64,000 nucleotides of DNA from Glandiceps talaboti. Lineage: Eukaryota > Hemichordata > Enteropneusta > Spengelidae. The notes beneath the pieces are model-generated. The model saw only the letters and a program-made list of their open reading frames with translations. It was not told the origin of the DNA and searched no databases. The stretch spans positions 28,029,380-28,093,379 of the forward strand of contig NC_135551.1 in the NCBI RefSeq assembly GCF_964340395.1, written 5' to 3'. A program made the position numbers and the translations under genes. Positions 1-45,467 of the stretch are shown one piece after another (within the stretch, counting starts at the first letter, position 1; every line of letters starts with the position of its first letter).

Positions 1-3
1 TAC

Positions 4-90
4 CTGGAGTATTGGCATGAGTGCTTGAAGTGTTCTCTGCAGCTGTGTTTTCACAAACTCTGTTGGTAGGATCTGTGCTGAGTAGTTTGT
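4..90 (-). CDS. Possible internal exon of an unidentified minus-strand gene (partial)
   Basis: On the minus strand an 87-nt open segment (29 codons) lies between an acceptor-like TTATTATTCTCCAG and a CAG|GTA at the window edge. It reads with no stop in phase 0 and encodes a helical-looking peptide containing ILPTEFVKTQLQ and RTLQALMPILQ. The plus-strand frames here have stops, so it is not an exon of the neighbouring VWFA/Cache gene. I do not recognise the family; the helix could be HEAT-like, but that is only an impression. If real, this gene overlaps or lies within an upstream intron of the plus-strand gene. The splice signals are short and could be chance. Confidence 0.35.
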
Positions 91-224
91 CTGGAGAATA
101 ATAATGATAAAATTATTTATAAAGTGCCAATATATCAATTAAACTTGCTCAGAGGGGCTGTAAAATACTAAAAAAATGAACCAATACATATACCGGTAAT
201 AATGATAATGTTGGTTTTATACAT

Positions 225-540
225 CATTTTCACACTTTGTGCTCAAATCGCTTTACAATTATTACCCCTTGACACGGATCTATATCGGCTCAATGGCCCC
301 TTATACTTCCTCAACTCCCCGGGAAGCATACAATCCATTGCAGCCTTTATAAGCACATAGGATTAAAGCATTCACATTGCAACCTCTATCCTACCAGATC
401 CCCAATTATACAGCTGGGTTGACTGAGGCACAGTCATGGTTCAAATCTTGCCCAAGGACTTTAGCCACTGAGAAACAAATGGCTTGAACCTGCAACGTGC
501 AGATTCCAAGCCGGCCATCCTAACCATTTGACCATCATGA
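225..540. repeat. Dispersed repeat family A, copy 1
   Basis: About 300 bp closely matching 38455-38712 in the same orientation. Shared blocks include CTTTACAATTATTACCC, CACGGATCTATA, TTCCTCAACTCCC and AGCACATAGGATTAAAGCAT. The length and two-copy occurrence fit a SINE or other short interspersed element. No coding capacity, A-tail or terminal repeat is evident. Confidence 0.75.
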
Positions 541-742
541 CTCCACTAGATGCAAAAATACACTGAAGATACAAATATACACAGATATCACAAACTACTG
601 ATACAAAGTTGACAATTCTTTGTCATAAAATGAAATTATCTGACAGACATGAGTCGTGTCTTGAGTTTTCGTTTAAAGACAACTTTGTAAATAAGATGAA
701 CTTTTTCTAATCATAAGACTAATTTTTCTTTACACCATCCAG

Positions 743-10232
<9,490 letters not shown>

Positions 10233-10256
10233 TAGAGATCTATAGATGAAGAAACA

Positions 10257-10262
10257 AATAAA
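10257..10262 (+). promoter_or_regulatory. Poly(A) signal AATAAA after tail exon B
   Basis: Canonical AATAAA 25 nt after the TAA of the distal terminal exon. It may be too close to be the one used; more AT-rich UTR-like sequence continues downstream. Confidence 0.4.
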
Positions 10263-11498
10263 TTGTACATACTGAATGTTATTAATATATACTATAATCT
10301 TGTACATAAAACAGAATGTATTTGACCATTTGTTTACTCTGCTCTAGCTGTAACTGAGGTATTATTTTTGCAATCAGAAAACCAATGATGTATTCCTAGA
10401 AAATTGTTAGAATACCAATAATTAGATAATTGTACATGCCAATTAGATGTCTATTTTATCTATAAGTAGTATAGTAATAAGTTGATATCATGATTCATTG
10501 GGGTGCTGATTTTTGGGTGCGAACCCAAAAATCAATTTGATTGGATATATTGCACCATACTATGTGTGGTGCCATACAGATATGTTTACCCACAGGTTAT
10601 TCAAAACTGCAGGGTGTATAATGTTATGATTATGTCATTATATATCTAACAACACAGCTATAGGAAAATATTCCAGTTGCAGCTAGTACAGCTTTAAGCA
10701 TAAGAAGATAAGCTAAGATGCAAGATCTGGATGAAGAAAAAATATCTGACCATCTGAAATGTAAACATAGCTGGAAGTCTTGAATTATTACGGCATATTG
10801 GTATATGAACATGAATGCATGATTACAGTGAATGAAATAGAAGAATTGTGGTTATACATCACTCTACAAATGGTGTAACTATTTCAAAGGAATTTTAAGC
10901 CATGGCTTTCAAGACTGTCAAATACCTGAAGATTAACATTTCTTTCAGAATGTCTTATAAAAGGAGATTGAATGTAGTACACAACAATTTACTATTTTTT
11001 GTCAAAAGAATCATTAGATTAAGTATTAATGATCAACGAACCATTCATGTCAAAGGGCAAAGGTTAAGAAGCTCTGGTTAATAGAAATGTCAATTTGTAT
11101 CTACTGAGCTGTTCTGTTACCTTGGTAATTTGTTTCCATTTAATTAATTGTTAAATGATAATTGACAATTTGTAGATTTCAGTCTGAAGTAACTATACTT
11201 TGTACATAAAGAAAGAGTATTAGTTTGGTTCGATACATAATTGACAGTTGTTTCTATAATATCAATACATATTATGAGTTTCCTGATAATTATTACTTTT
11301 TAATTAATTATCTAACTAATTATTTTTTATACAATCATTGTAAAGTATTTGATATATTTTGTAAAAAGATGATGTACTCTATATATTATGGTTTCATATG
11401 AGAATTTATGGTTCTAAAGCTATCACTTTAAAATTGGCACCTTTTTTGTGCTGTAAAGTTGAATATATGGTCCTAGATATATGAGTAGCTAAATACCT

Positions 11499-11552
11499 TG
11501 TTTGTTTGTTTGTTTGTTTGTTTGTTTGTTTGTTTGTTTGTTTGTTTGTTTG
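11499..11552. repeat. (TTTG)n microsatellite
   Basis: About 13 uninterrupted TTTG units in intergenic DNA. Confidence 0.95.
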
Positions 11553-12309
11553 GACTGAAGATAAATGAAGTGGCTACCCTTGCATCAATTTGTGCAAAAT
11601 GAATATGAAACTAGTGAAAATATTTTAGAATGCAAGTCATCTTTTTTTTTTGTATTTCCCTTCTTTTTTCTTTTTTCCCCTAAGTCTTGTAATGTGATGT
11701 ATTTCTGGTTTATTTTTAAAGAAAAGAAAAATATTTTTAAAAAAAGAAAAAAGAGACTGAAGCAGTCACAGTACAGTAATGTGATAATCTGTATATAACG
11801 ATATACATACATTAAATGAATGCAACATTATTTTTGAATCATACTACTTTCTTTTTGTTTACTGTACAATTTAGTGTTGTGTTGTGTTGTGTTGTAGAAA
11901 TAGCTGTTATAGGGGAGGCCAAATGCTTAGTTGTGTTTGACTTGCATTATAGCCATAGCAATGTATTAGTAGAAAGTGAAGATAATTGTGAAATAGCTAT
12001 ATTCATGCGTTATGTATTTTTGTTTGGAATGCAATGTATACATGAAGCTCACAGAAATGGAAACCTTATATATTACTTTTTTTGTGCATTATTTAATTTG
12101 CTTGTATTCTCAGTAATACTATTTTCAAAATTTGCTGCAGCTTGAAAAGTTAAGAAAAAAAGCTGTGTTTGTAGGACATTTTATTTTTGTAAAATAGAGA
12201 CTTTGTTGTAGTGTTTATTTAACTGTAATATATATTTGTGTGTACATGTAGTGTAATACCTTTTGTGTGCCATATTATGCATATCTTTGTATTGTATAGT
12301 TATAAATTA

Positions 12310-12900
12310 TTAGTCCCCCAAAGAGGGACTATTGCAATGGGCTCAGTGTGTCTGTCTGTCCATCCGTCCGTCCGCAATATGTCATTTATCAGATATGCAA
12401 TATTCAATTTCTTTCAAACCTGGCACAAAGGTGACACATCATATGGGATATATGATATCATTTTGTTGATACATGCAAATTTCACCAAATGGCAGCCGTA
12501 TTTATAGTTAAAAGTCAATATTTACCACATAACTCAAAAATGTTAATACATACTATAGACTCCATTTAAGTTTCTGCCCCATAGTATCAGGTGCAAGCCA
12601 TCTTTTGAAACCCTGACCTTTTGGCCTTGACCTTGACCTTCAGGTTCAAGCCAATTGCTGCCTGTCACAGACTCTTTTAAATCATGTTTACAAGTGACAT
12701 GCCTTGACTTGGATCTTCATGTTCAATTACCAAATTCAGCAATCTCCTGCATTATCACAGACACTTTGTCGTATTTATTTGTTGCCACCATTTTTTTTTA
12801 GTATTTATTTTGTTGCTGCCCATTTTTTTTAAAATCATGTCTCCATTTATCACATAGAAGTAAAGTATATGAGAGGAGGTGTCTCCTATGAAGACTTGTT
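12310..12900. repeat. Dispersed repeat family B, longest copy (about 590 bp)
   Basis: Starts around GTCCCCCAAAGAGGGACTAT and GTCTGTCTGTCCATCCGTCC, then CAATTTCTTTCAAACCTGGC, AATGGCAGCCGTATTT, ACCACATAACTCAAAAATG and a GACCTTGACCTT-rich segment. It ends near the GTATATGAGAGGAGGTGTC block. The order matches 7680-8165. The GTCCCCCAAAGAGGGAC start is itself a short palindrome. Confidence 0.75.
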
Positions 12901-14244
12901 TTATTATATTTTACACTGGGTGCTATACAGAGACATCTTTGTTGCTCTGACATTTGGGACCAACTATTTATATTTTGTATTTTCATTTTATGTTATAGTC
13001 AACTGCTTTTCTCAATAATTTTAGTCTTGAGAGAAAATAGGTGATGTATGAGACAGAAAGTTGAGGTTTGGTTGTATATCAGCTTAGAGCTATAAAAACT
13101 ATTATGTTTTCAAATTTCTATGTTAAGATAATTATTAAGAGTGCAATGTGCCTGCAAGTTTTGTATACCAAATATTTTTATCTGATATATAAAGTATGCT
13201 AACACAAAACTGTAAAAGATATTTTTTTATATTTTTTTTTCAAAATCGTTACATTGACAGGTCTGTTAACTTAGCATGGAATTGAAACATGTTACAATTT
13301 TTTTGTGCTAGAGCTTTTAGAATAGAACAGACAACCAGAAGCCAATCAGCAAGTGGCTTACACAAGGAGCTGGTAGGTCAACTTTACTTGGTATTCATTT
13401 GAGTACTTCCATAGATTATGAAATTATGAATGATATAAATTGTGCTTACTAGAAAAAAACCAGTTACACTGTAAGAAGCAAATTAGTACCTTCCTTGTTT
13501 TGTAATTTCACGCTGTAGTATTAGTGAGAATAGCTTCACAAAGTTTTGTACAGTTTTTAGCGTGTACAATACCCTTGAAAAAAATTCAAAGTTCCTGACA
13601 AACTTCAATTCATTAGTGTAGCTATGTACAAAAAACATAAGGTCAATTATATAAAGTCTTCCACTTAATCTAGAGACATAGTATACACAAGAAATGTGTG
13701 TTAGTATCCAAGGAAAATAACCATTTTTTTAAAAGAAAAACAAACAGAAAAAACACATTTTCACTGTATTGCATAAGTAATGCATAAATAGTAGGGGTAA
13801 GCATTGTAGATTTTTAGTTTAATAGTAGTGTGAGACAGCAGTGTCTGACCCTCTAGCTAGACGAGAGGAACATATCAGTCCAAATTCAAAATTGAAGAAG
13901 TCAGCTTGAATGTTATGGTAAAAAAAATAAATTATTTCAAATCCCGTGAGAGGTGAATATTCATTAAAGGCGTGGGTTTCAATGCTAAATTCTAGTGTTA
14001 CCTTAGCAGTGGAGCCAAGATCATGGTGATTTTTTTAAAATGCCACGTTAGTAAATACATGTATAGCAAGGAGGGAACTCTGTGTGCCAATGTAATGAGG
14101 TATTGTTACTTGTAATTACAAAACCTCTAGCCTGTTCACTGACTGCCACTAGAGGGCGTAGTAGCAGATTGGGACTGAATACACTGCAGCTGTAATTAAA
14201 GTGGTTGAGTTGGCTGCAACTGGTGATAATAGAGCACAGGTAGT

Positions 14245-14375
14245 AGCAGTTTACATGTAATTTTTGTTGTTGATTACAGTTCACATGATTTAGTTTTTGT
14301 TGTTGTTTACAGTTCACATGATGTACTTTTTGTTGTTGTTTACAGTTCACATAATTGTTGTTTACAGGTTGCATA
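14245..14375. repeat. About 33-bp minisatellite, roughly four copies
   Basis: Repeated units of TTTTTGTTGTTGTTTACAG followed by TTCACATGATTTA, with variation. The minus-strand frame giving VNCKQQQK repeats is a by-product, since the unit length is divisible by three. Confidence 0.85.
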
Positions 14376-14587
14376 AAATAACTTTTATTGTTATTTGTAC
14401 TGTAGTTGAAACTGTTAAACCATGTTCAAATGAGAAAAAAAATGATATGATGTAAATAATTTGATCTGAATCCAAGGCAATAAAAGTTTCAGTACTTACA
14501 TTGTTGTGTTTTCATTACAATATACGACAGTTCATATTTTACATTTGGTTGTCACCAATGACTTGACATAGGTTAGTTGAAGTAAGA

Positions 14588-14800
14588 TACACACACACAC
14601 ACATGTACATACACAAATGTACACACACATACGTATGTGCATACATACATACATACATACATACATACATACGTACGTACGTACGTACGTACGTACGTAC
14701 GTACGTACGTACATACATACATACATACATACATACATGCATTTATGCATACATACATACATGCATGCATACATACATACATACATACATACACACACGC
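14588..14800. repeat. (TACA)n/(TACG)n compound microsatellite
   Basis: CA-rich start, then TACA tetranucleotides, a core of about 13 TACG units (about 14669-14712), then TACA and TGCA variants. The TACG core is self-complementary, so it could form a hairpin. ORFs on both strands are artefacts. Confidence 0.95.
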
Positions 14801-15924
14801 ACATCTACACAAACACATGTGACACAGAGACCTAACCATCATATCTACAGCACTTTAACACTAACAAATGTATGCATGAGATTCTAGCATTTTTTTTATT
14901 TATCCATAATTTATGCAGTTTAAGATTTTAAAAAAAACAGTGGAACAACTTCTCTTCGTTTTGAAAGAAAACAAGAAATACATGACATGAATGATAGGTT
15001 ACAAATATTCCAATTCTATGCATCACTTATCTTACAAATATTCAATAACTTTTGGGAATGAACAGAAGACATAAATACATTAAAGTTAGAGATAATATCT
15101 TTTGATTCAAAGTAAAATTTAAATTAATTCAAGTTAATTCAACAAAATCTGAAACTACATGTACATTCCAATGTATTTCTTGCAAATCTTAACACAAAAT
15201 TTATCTATCTCGCACGTCTCCTTTTCTTTTCATTGCATATTGTTGTAGTCAAAAGCGAAAAGCTGACCTTTCCTTTTCTAACTTATTTTTCTAGTAAATG
15301 GAAGGCAGTGAATTCAATATTATTTGAAGGCATCAGCGAGGAGCATTGTCTAAAACCTTAGGCTGGACACAATTTACATTTTGTTAGCAGCTCTCTTCAT
15401 GCTCTTACACTTGTTTTTCTTTCCTGTGAAAATTTACCAAAACTACTTATCTTACTATTGTTAATCTTATTCTCTATAGTCAGTAAACAGACATATTATA
15501 TATAAATCTTGTCAAATCTGCATATGTCCTTTATGATTAAGTGATCACACTATTTGATACATATTTGTTACCATGGTTATAGAACAAACTAAATACCGTT
15601 GTCCTAAATGCTCCAAAGTTTGATACAGAAAGAGTTTTGTCCTGCTAGCCGTCAGATTGTTAAATCGGTGCTAAGTTGTATTTGTGTAGCTTGTCTTTAT
15701 TGTTACTCGCATTTTTCAGGGTTTTTTTTTGAGTATATTATTTTTATTTATTCTGTTGTAAGCTGTAAATTATGTATCCTTTGAGGATTAATAAATGAAT
15801 GATAGTACTATGTTAACACTAGCTATGATACCAAGCTGTCAGAATCAGATTAAGGCAAGACAGGGATCAACACCTAAAATTGTGAAAATTAGAACATACT
15901 TTTAGATGATCTTTCTTTTCACCA

Positions 15925-16405
15925 AATGAAGCCTTGTAGTGACTTAGTACCAAACAAAGCCTTCTAGTGACTTAGTACCAAGGCCTTCTAGTGACTTAGT
16001 ACCAAACAAAGCCTTGTAGTGACTTAGTACCAAACAAAGCCTTGTAGTGACTTAGTACCAAACAAAGCCTTGTAGTGACTGAGTACCAAACAAAGCCTTG
16101 TAGTGACTTAGTACCGAACAAAGCCTTGTAGTGACTTAGTACCAAACAAAGCCTTGTAGTGACTGAGTACCAAACAAAGCCTTGTAGTGACTTAGTACCA
16201 AACAAAGCCTTGTAGTGACTTAGTACCAAACAAAGTCTTGTAGTGACTTAGTACCAAACAAAGCCTTGTAGTGACTTAGTACCAAACAAAGTCTTGTAGT
16301 GACTTAGTACCAAACAAAGTCTTGTAGTGACTTAGTACCAAACAAAGTCTTGTAGTGACTTAGTACCAAACAAAGTCATGTAGTGACTTAGTACCAAACA
16401 AAGGT
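15925..16405. repeat. 28-bp minisatellite, about 17 copies
   Basis: Unit TTGTAGTGACTTAGTACCAA followed by ACAAAGCC, with a strict 28-bp period (for example GACTTAGTAC at 16021 and 16049). Variants are limited to C/T, T/G and A/G changes, so the array is young. It is intergenic. Confidence 0.95.
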
Positions 16406-19194
16406 TCATCATGTCTAAGTATAATCCAATACATGTTATATACAGAGCTAGTAATATCAAAATAGATCAAGTATATCCAAATGTACAGCAAGTCTTTAAA
16501 AACTTAATTACAAAGATATTATGGTCATATAAAACTTCCAATATATTCTTTGTACATCAAAACACTACAGCACATCCTATTACTACCCACTATATTAATG
16601 GAATGGCCTTCAAGCTAGCTTCAAGCATCTACATTTTATGGGATGAAACCACACTAAAAATACCATCGGTAGGAAATATTATTACTGTAACACCATGTCC
16701 TACTTCGGTTCTAAAAAAAAGGAAGAATTGTCTATATCTAGTATTGCTTAGAATATATTTCTCGTCAGTTGTAATGTGCTCTTTGTGCATTCCAATATAA
16801 TACATAATCCTACATATAGGAGGCATTAATCTCCTGTTACTGGGGGGATGAGGGGGGGGTGAGGGGGTGGGTAGTTGTTACCTGATTGCTGCCAAGATCC
16901 ATGGTTAAAGTCACTTTGTGTTGCTGTCAATGTTTTAACATTCTATCAAATGTAACATTTCAAATCAACACTTATACATTTCAGTTTCATTCTAGAAAGT
17001 GATAAACAAATGAACTTCAAAAGTACTGAATACAGTTACTATAATAACATTGCTTAATGTAGAAACATCCCTTTAACACAATGCGTGTAACTGGCATGTA
17101 ATGATGTAGGTGCATTTGTTCATGTATTGAATGATACACCGTTTCGTAAAGGTAATGGTAAACTGTATATACTGTATGTTCTCCTATTTAACATGTCAAA
17201 ATAAATACTTTTTGCAAAATATCAGAAAGCTGATATATAGATCAGTAATGATCAGTAACAACAAAACTTAATTATCTTTCTTATCACTTAAAATGTTAAG
17301 TTTATTTACAATAGAAAAACTGTGTACTTCTATATACAGACACATGTAAGATATCTTCAAATCACTACCACCTAGGGAAGAGAAAATCTGCAAATATATC
17401 TTGCCATTAGTTGGTGCCCTTTGTGTAGATGCACTCTTGGCAGTTACAGAAATTATCCATATGTACTTTAATTAAATTGCTTTTACTTTGAAGGGAGCAC
17501 CTTAATTACTGCCACACCCATCCCCTTTCTTTTTTTTATTTTTTGTAATAAGTTTTAAAACATGTAAATAGTCAAACAGGGGGTTTCCCTTTCTTTGATT
17601 TGCACAGAACACCTTCTGGTGCATGGCGCCCTCTAGTGTTGGGCATTGGCAGTTTCTAGCGTTTCGTACACAGTGTTTGTTCGATGACATCATAACTTGA
17701 GGAACAGGTTTGATACATAGGCAATAATGTACTGAAAATACATGGGGTCTGTAAAAATTTAATATTAAAAGTTGAGAATTTATTAATTTCAATCAGAGAC
17801 CTGATGTATATTAGATGGTGTTAAGCATTAAAAAGTTCACATTTCTACGTCAATGCTGAGTATAGCTCTCTCAAAACTAAAATACCCAGTCATTTTTTCC
17901 TCAAGTTTTTTTTTTCACTTCTTTGGCATGTTTGGTTGAAGAAATCAAACGGCACTTTTAAAATTGCTCAAATGCTGATGCAAAATATAGACATTTCAAT
18001 TTAAATTTAGTCTAGTCAAAGTTTGACAGGTTACTGGTATCTCTGGTCAGTATTTCACAAGTTACTCGACACAGTGTATTTCTAGTAAGTGTTTTACAGG
18101 TTGCTGGTTGTCTCTTTATAATCAATGACCTTTGCATTAACATCTACAGAGTGATCAAACATTTCATGGAGTTACTTTTTATTTAACTGATCAAACATTT
18201 CATTGAGTCAGATTTAATTTGACTGAATGAGAATATACTGTCTGAACATAGCATAAGACTTTCCATGTTTAGACCATAGATGACGCTGTTTATAACCAGT
18301 CTGAACTAACTTACTTGTAAGTTACCATTTCAAAGATACTACAACACTTGCCGTTTAGAGTTGTGTAAAATTTGCATAACAAAACAACATATTGTTATGT
18401 AAATAAGTGGATTGCAGCTATGACTTCTTGAGAACAGTAGAAATCGGTTACAAAGCCCTGGGGAGAACACAGGTAGTCATGGAAACATTTTCCATGTCGT
18501 CAGCAGTCTCAGTAGTAGCACATGCTATGGTTGAGAAAACACTAGCTTAAGGGCATTTACCTGAATGAAGTGAGCTAAGGAAAGACTTCAGAGAATAGCA
18601 AAATTTGGTGAAAAGAACAATACAACTGATACAACAGCAGGCACCTCTGATGTAGGTTCAGGTGACACTTTTTATCAGTTTACTTATATCTGTGGATGTT
18701 ATAATGTAACACTAACAGTTGTCTTCAATTGTTATACCATGTAGCATTCTATCAACAGAGTTATTGGATCCAGGGCTCATGTGGTGTTTATACTTTGATA
18801 AGTTACCACCACTTATTACACTGCATGTCTTTTCACGACACTTGTCTCATATCTACTAACCATGCACAGATGTCTTTTAAAGGTTGTACAATATTTAGTC
18901 TTACTGTGCAACATACATTGTTTACCCACCAACAGTTTTATATTATATCATGGTTGTCCACAGCATTCATGTGCTTATATTTAGTTCTACACAGTAAATG
19001 TTTTGTACATTCTATGACCAGCGTAAAACTCTTGATTCCTTTACACTTACAAGTCAATAGGTGGAGAAAAATACGGCATAACCCTTGGTCTTGGAAGGTA
19101 TAATGTAGGTAGAGCTGTATCACCTCAACTTGTTACCACCTAACAAGTTCACAATCTTGTATTACATCATTGTAGTATTAGCATAGTCAGCTGA

Positions 19195-19444
19195 GTGTCT
19201 GGTTCACATACATTGTCTCACTCCACAGTCATAGATATGGTATATGCTGGGTGTCTGCTTCACATACATTGTCTCACTCCACAGTCATAGATATGGTATC
19301 TGCTGGGTGTCTGCTTCACAGAAATTGTCTCACTTCACAGTCATAGATACATTGTATAGTATCTGCTGGGTGTCTTCACATACAATCTCTCTCATTTCAC
19401 ATTCATAGACACATCAGCAAGGTGTCTGGTTCACATACAATGTC

Positions 19445-19460
<16 letters not shown>
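19195..19460 (-). repeat. About 56-bp tandem array spanning the XPO4 stop codon
   Basis: On the minus strand about five units follow one another. The first contains the XPO4 C-terminal codons and stop (CTGTGTGTGAAATGAGACA). Later units read CTATGACTGTGAAGTGAGAC, then TGTATGTGAAGCAGACACCC. The array forms the proximal 3' UTR. The first unit is the functional coding end and the others are diverged copies of it. Confidence 0.8.
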
Positions 19461-41736
<22,276 letters not shown>

Positions 41737-43494
41737 TTTGTAGCGGCGACTTTTTCACAATGCATGCTAGTTAGGTCAAAGGTATGATGAGGTCATTGTT
41801 ATAACACTAAGTCTTGAACGAGGATACTGTATATTACCACAGAGGCCAGCGAGCATGTAATTGATCGATCGATTTATTGATTGATTTATTATTTGGTTGA
41901 ATGATTGATCGATTCAATGATCAATTTTTGTGGTGCAATATAACTTATTTTGTGTGTGATATTGATCATTAATTGTTTTGGTGATATAATACTTTTTTCT
42001 TCTTTTTCCTGGCTACTTCCGTTTTTCGGTTGAATGTTCTGACACTAGTATCTCATATTTGCACCCTTTCTGAGAAGTAAACTTTTTTGGTGACATTCTA
42101 CCGTGTATCAACGCTGACCGTGATTACTGTAACATGTTGTGTTTGTTTGGCATCATGGGCATTGTGAATTTACTGTTCATATAATCCGTATGTAGGCCAT
42201 GTGAATCTCTTACTTAGGATTAACTGGATAATATTTTTAACTGGGCTTTGCAATCCTTGATTTACACAATTCCTTTTCGTGTATATAATAAGTTTGTTTT
42301 TAGCTCTCCTTTAAAATACATTCGTAATCGGAACATGTAGCTCGACAGTCAGTTTAGTCAGAGAAACTACTCCTTGCGACAATATGTCCAACGATCCCTT
42401 CGTGATGGAAAAAGATGATTGATCATTTCAACGAAAGCAATCTCCAGAGCAATGCAAATTTAGAATTATTACTGGTAGATATCCAAATCGATATAGGTGA
42501 GAATTAATTAGCGAAGCCGTAAATGTACCAGGTAAAAGACTGCTCCTAGCGTTTAATTTTGTTTAAAGGGTCTCAAATCCATAGCGTTTTTCAAGCCCCC
42601 TCCATCCCCTAAACAACCCCCCCGGCCCCCTCCCCCTGTATTCTGCTCGTTCCCTAATGGATATAGAGTGTAAATAGTAAAGGACAGAACAGAAGATTGG
42701 TTTACGGAGTCGGTCGCCATGTTACCTCTAGTGAGTTGTTCGGGATCCGGATATGTCACTCATTATGACTGAACACGTCACGTACACATATGACTTGAAT
42801 ACTGGTCACATAATAATGCCAAGAGTTTCTAGAAGGATTGATATTGAAATGTGACATGCCCATGTGATAGGGTATATTTTCGCACCACAAAGAAAACGGC
42901 AAATCCAGTGTACGGTGTTATTTTTTGTTGTTCATTAGCTACAAATTGTTTCCAGCTATGAAAGTGGGCGTCTAATATGAAATATTAATTTTGCCCTGAA
43001 CAATTATTTTGTCAATTTATAAATTGGACAAAAGTTCTTGATATGTCCTGGTACTTTGACGTGTTAAAAGAATCTAACCACCTTGGTCTAATACCATCCC
43101 GGTGACTACATACAGTCGTCAGTGCCAGTGAGTTGTAAGCAGTGCCAACATATAGTTGACAGGTAAGTTATAGTACCAGTTACGTAGTCTCCCGATTATT
43201 AAAATTAAGGAAATCTGAATACATCAAATGAAAAAAAAATCCGGAAAATATGACAGTCAATATTAATACTGTATACAGTTATATATACATATTTCTAATT
43301 GTTATTTTCCCCCTTCATAACCATATTGCTGTATTCAATTTGTAACGTAGACCAATTCTGAATATTACCGTATGACCATTGCAGCATTAGGTTAATCTAG
43401 TGAATATTTTTGTATGACGTACACTTTATGATTAGGTTTCCATATCTTGGTGACATTTATTTACGTATTTTTCATTCTTATCTGTCTTATTAAT

Positions 43495-43655
43495 TTGTTG
43501 ATAACGTCAAAGTTGTAACGTCGTAACCCACATCATACCTCTTTACGGCACCGTCCAAGTACATATGATATACATGTTGATAAACGTCAAAGTTGTAACG
43601 TCGTAAACCACATCATACCTCTTTACGATACCATCCTAAACGTGCCGTCAAAGTA
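43495..43655. repeat. 145-bp-type tandem repeat, left part
   Basis: Two partial units of ACATGTTGATAAACGTCAAA GTTGTAACGTCGTAAACCACAT with CTCTTTACGACACCGTCC and CGTGCCGTCCAAGTACATAT. The array resumes at 44236 beyond the LINE insertion. Confidence 0.8.
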
Positions 43656-43656
43656 C

Positions 43657-44235
<579 letters not shown>

Positions 44236-44238
<3 letters not shown>

Positions 44239-44490
44239 CGTTATATGATATACATGTTGATAAACGTCAAAGTTGTAACGTCGTAAACCACATACCTCTT
44301 TACTCAGACTACTAGTAGTGGTCTGAGCTCTTTTACGACACCGTTCTTAACGTGCCGTCCAAGTACATATGATATACATGTTGATAAACGTCAAAGTTTT
44401 AACGTCGTAAACCACATACCTCTTTACTCAGACCACTAGTAATGGTCTGAGCTCTTTTACGACACCGTCCTAAACGTGCCGTCCAAGTAC
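44236..44490. repeat. 145-bp-type tandem repeat, right part, with a palindrome
   Basis: Two units of the repeat seen at 43495-43655. These carry an extra CTCAGACCACTAGTAATGGT CTGAGCTC block, an inverted repeat of TCAGACCA/TGGTCTGA. Confidence 0.85.
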
Positions 44491-44641
44491 ATGTGCATGA
44501 TATTTCGTTGCTTCAGCAGAAATATATGATCTGGCTTGTGAGAATGCAAAGTTGTATCAACGTAGTTTTATTAGTGAATGCTATCAATAATACAGGGGAC
44601 AACGCACGTACTACTAATGCACGATTTACAATAATCAAGGC

Positions 44642-44960
44642 ATTGTGACTATGATATATCTCTTCGTCAACTGCCTTGAAGAAAAGTCATTGAAACTTGT
44701 ATAATTTAGATCACCCTCAAAAGAGTTTACCTTCTTTGCGTTCATCGACAACTCAATGCCAAAGGGGATCCGTCATTTTGGTGGAAAAGCAGTCAACATT
44801 GATATTATAAAAAAAGGATTGTCTGTGATTGCCAAGTGGTCAATTTGCTGCCGGGTAATGGCAGATTGTAACCGTTTGAGGTGATCTACAATGTTATGAC
44901 TTTCAATGATTTGCCTTCAAGGCAGTTGACGGAGAGATACACATCGATCACAAAGAACAT
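44642..44960. mobile_element. Foldback/MITE-like element, about 320 bp
   Basis: Left arm ATATCTCTTCGTCAACTGCC TTGAAGAAAAGTCATTGAAA pairs with right arm TTTCAATGATTTGCCTTCAA GGCAGTTGACGGAGAGATA as an inverted repeat of about 40-55 bp, roughly 80-85 percent matched. No ORF inside. Likely a non-autonomous DNA transposon or foldback element. Confidence 0.65.
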
Positions 44961-45467
44961 TAGTCATTAGGATTGGCTTACATGTAAAACCATCGGTCGC
45001 TGGAACTACTATGATTTTTGACGGTGATTCAATTCAACCACTTTCAGCATGTTAAGACCGTAGTGTTATTTTTTAGTTTTAAAAGTTTATTATTTTCTAA
45101 AGTGCCTTTTCTATTTATTAATTTTCGAAAGCGCTGTACATACAGTATATTTAAAAGCATGGTAAAACAATCAAACAAACAGAGCTAAAAACAACAAACT
45201 GGTTACAATAATTATAAAAAGGCTAAAATGACAACTTAGTAAAACCCACACGTGATACATCAATATACAGTTTATAATATTGTTTAAATATTAATAATAT
45301 CGTAAATATTATAAATATTAATATTGTTTTCCAGAAGTTACTCGGTCTTCAATGAAATGTGTTCATGAGTTTTATTTGACCAATATCACAGAACTCAACT
45401 TACGAATTTACTACTCATCTACGTTTACAGATTATCAAAATCAAACCCAAGCTTATAAGGCAGGAAG

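Larger units (their letters stand above)
10263..19190. other. Intergenic/UTR region, no gene recognised
   Basis: AT-rich DNA between the end of the VWFA/Cache gene and the 3' end of XPO4, whose genes point toward each other. The part next to 10.26 kb may be 3' UTR. Open frames of up to about 129 codons (for example 16411-16800 +) show no recognisable domain. A LINE-like 3' end may lie near 15620-15800 (ending GAGGATTAATAAATGAATGA). Tandem and dispersed repeats in this stretch are listed separately. Confidence 0.6.

Noticed and set aside
14048-14374. 108-codon minus frame with VNCKQQQK repeats
   Set aside because: Translation of a short minisatellite in intergenic DNA.
15996-16229. 77-codon frame of SLQGFVWYSVTTRLCLVLSH repeats
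   Set aside because: By-product of the 28-bp minisatellite (84-bp triple period).
16411-16800. 129-codon plus-strand frame after the 28-bp array
   Set aside because: No recognisable domain, signal or splice context; length is near what AT-rich chance allows in 64 kb.
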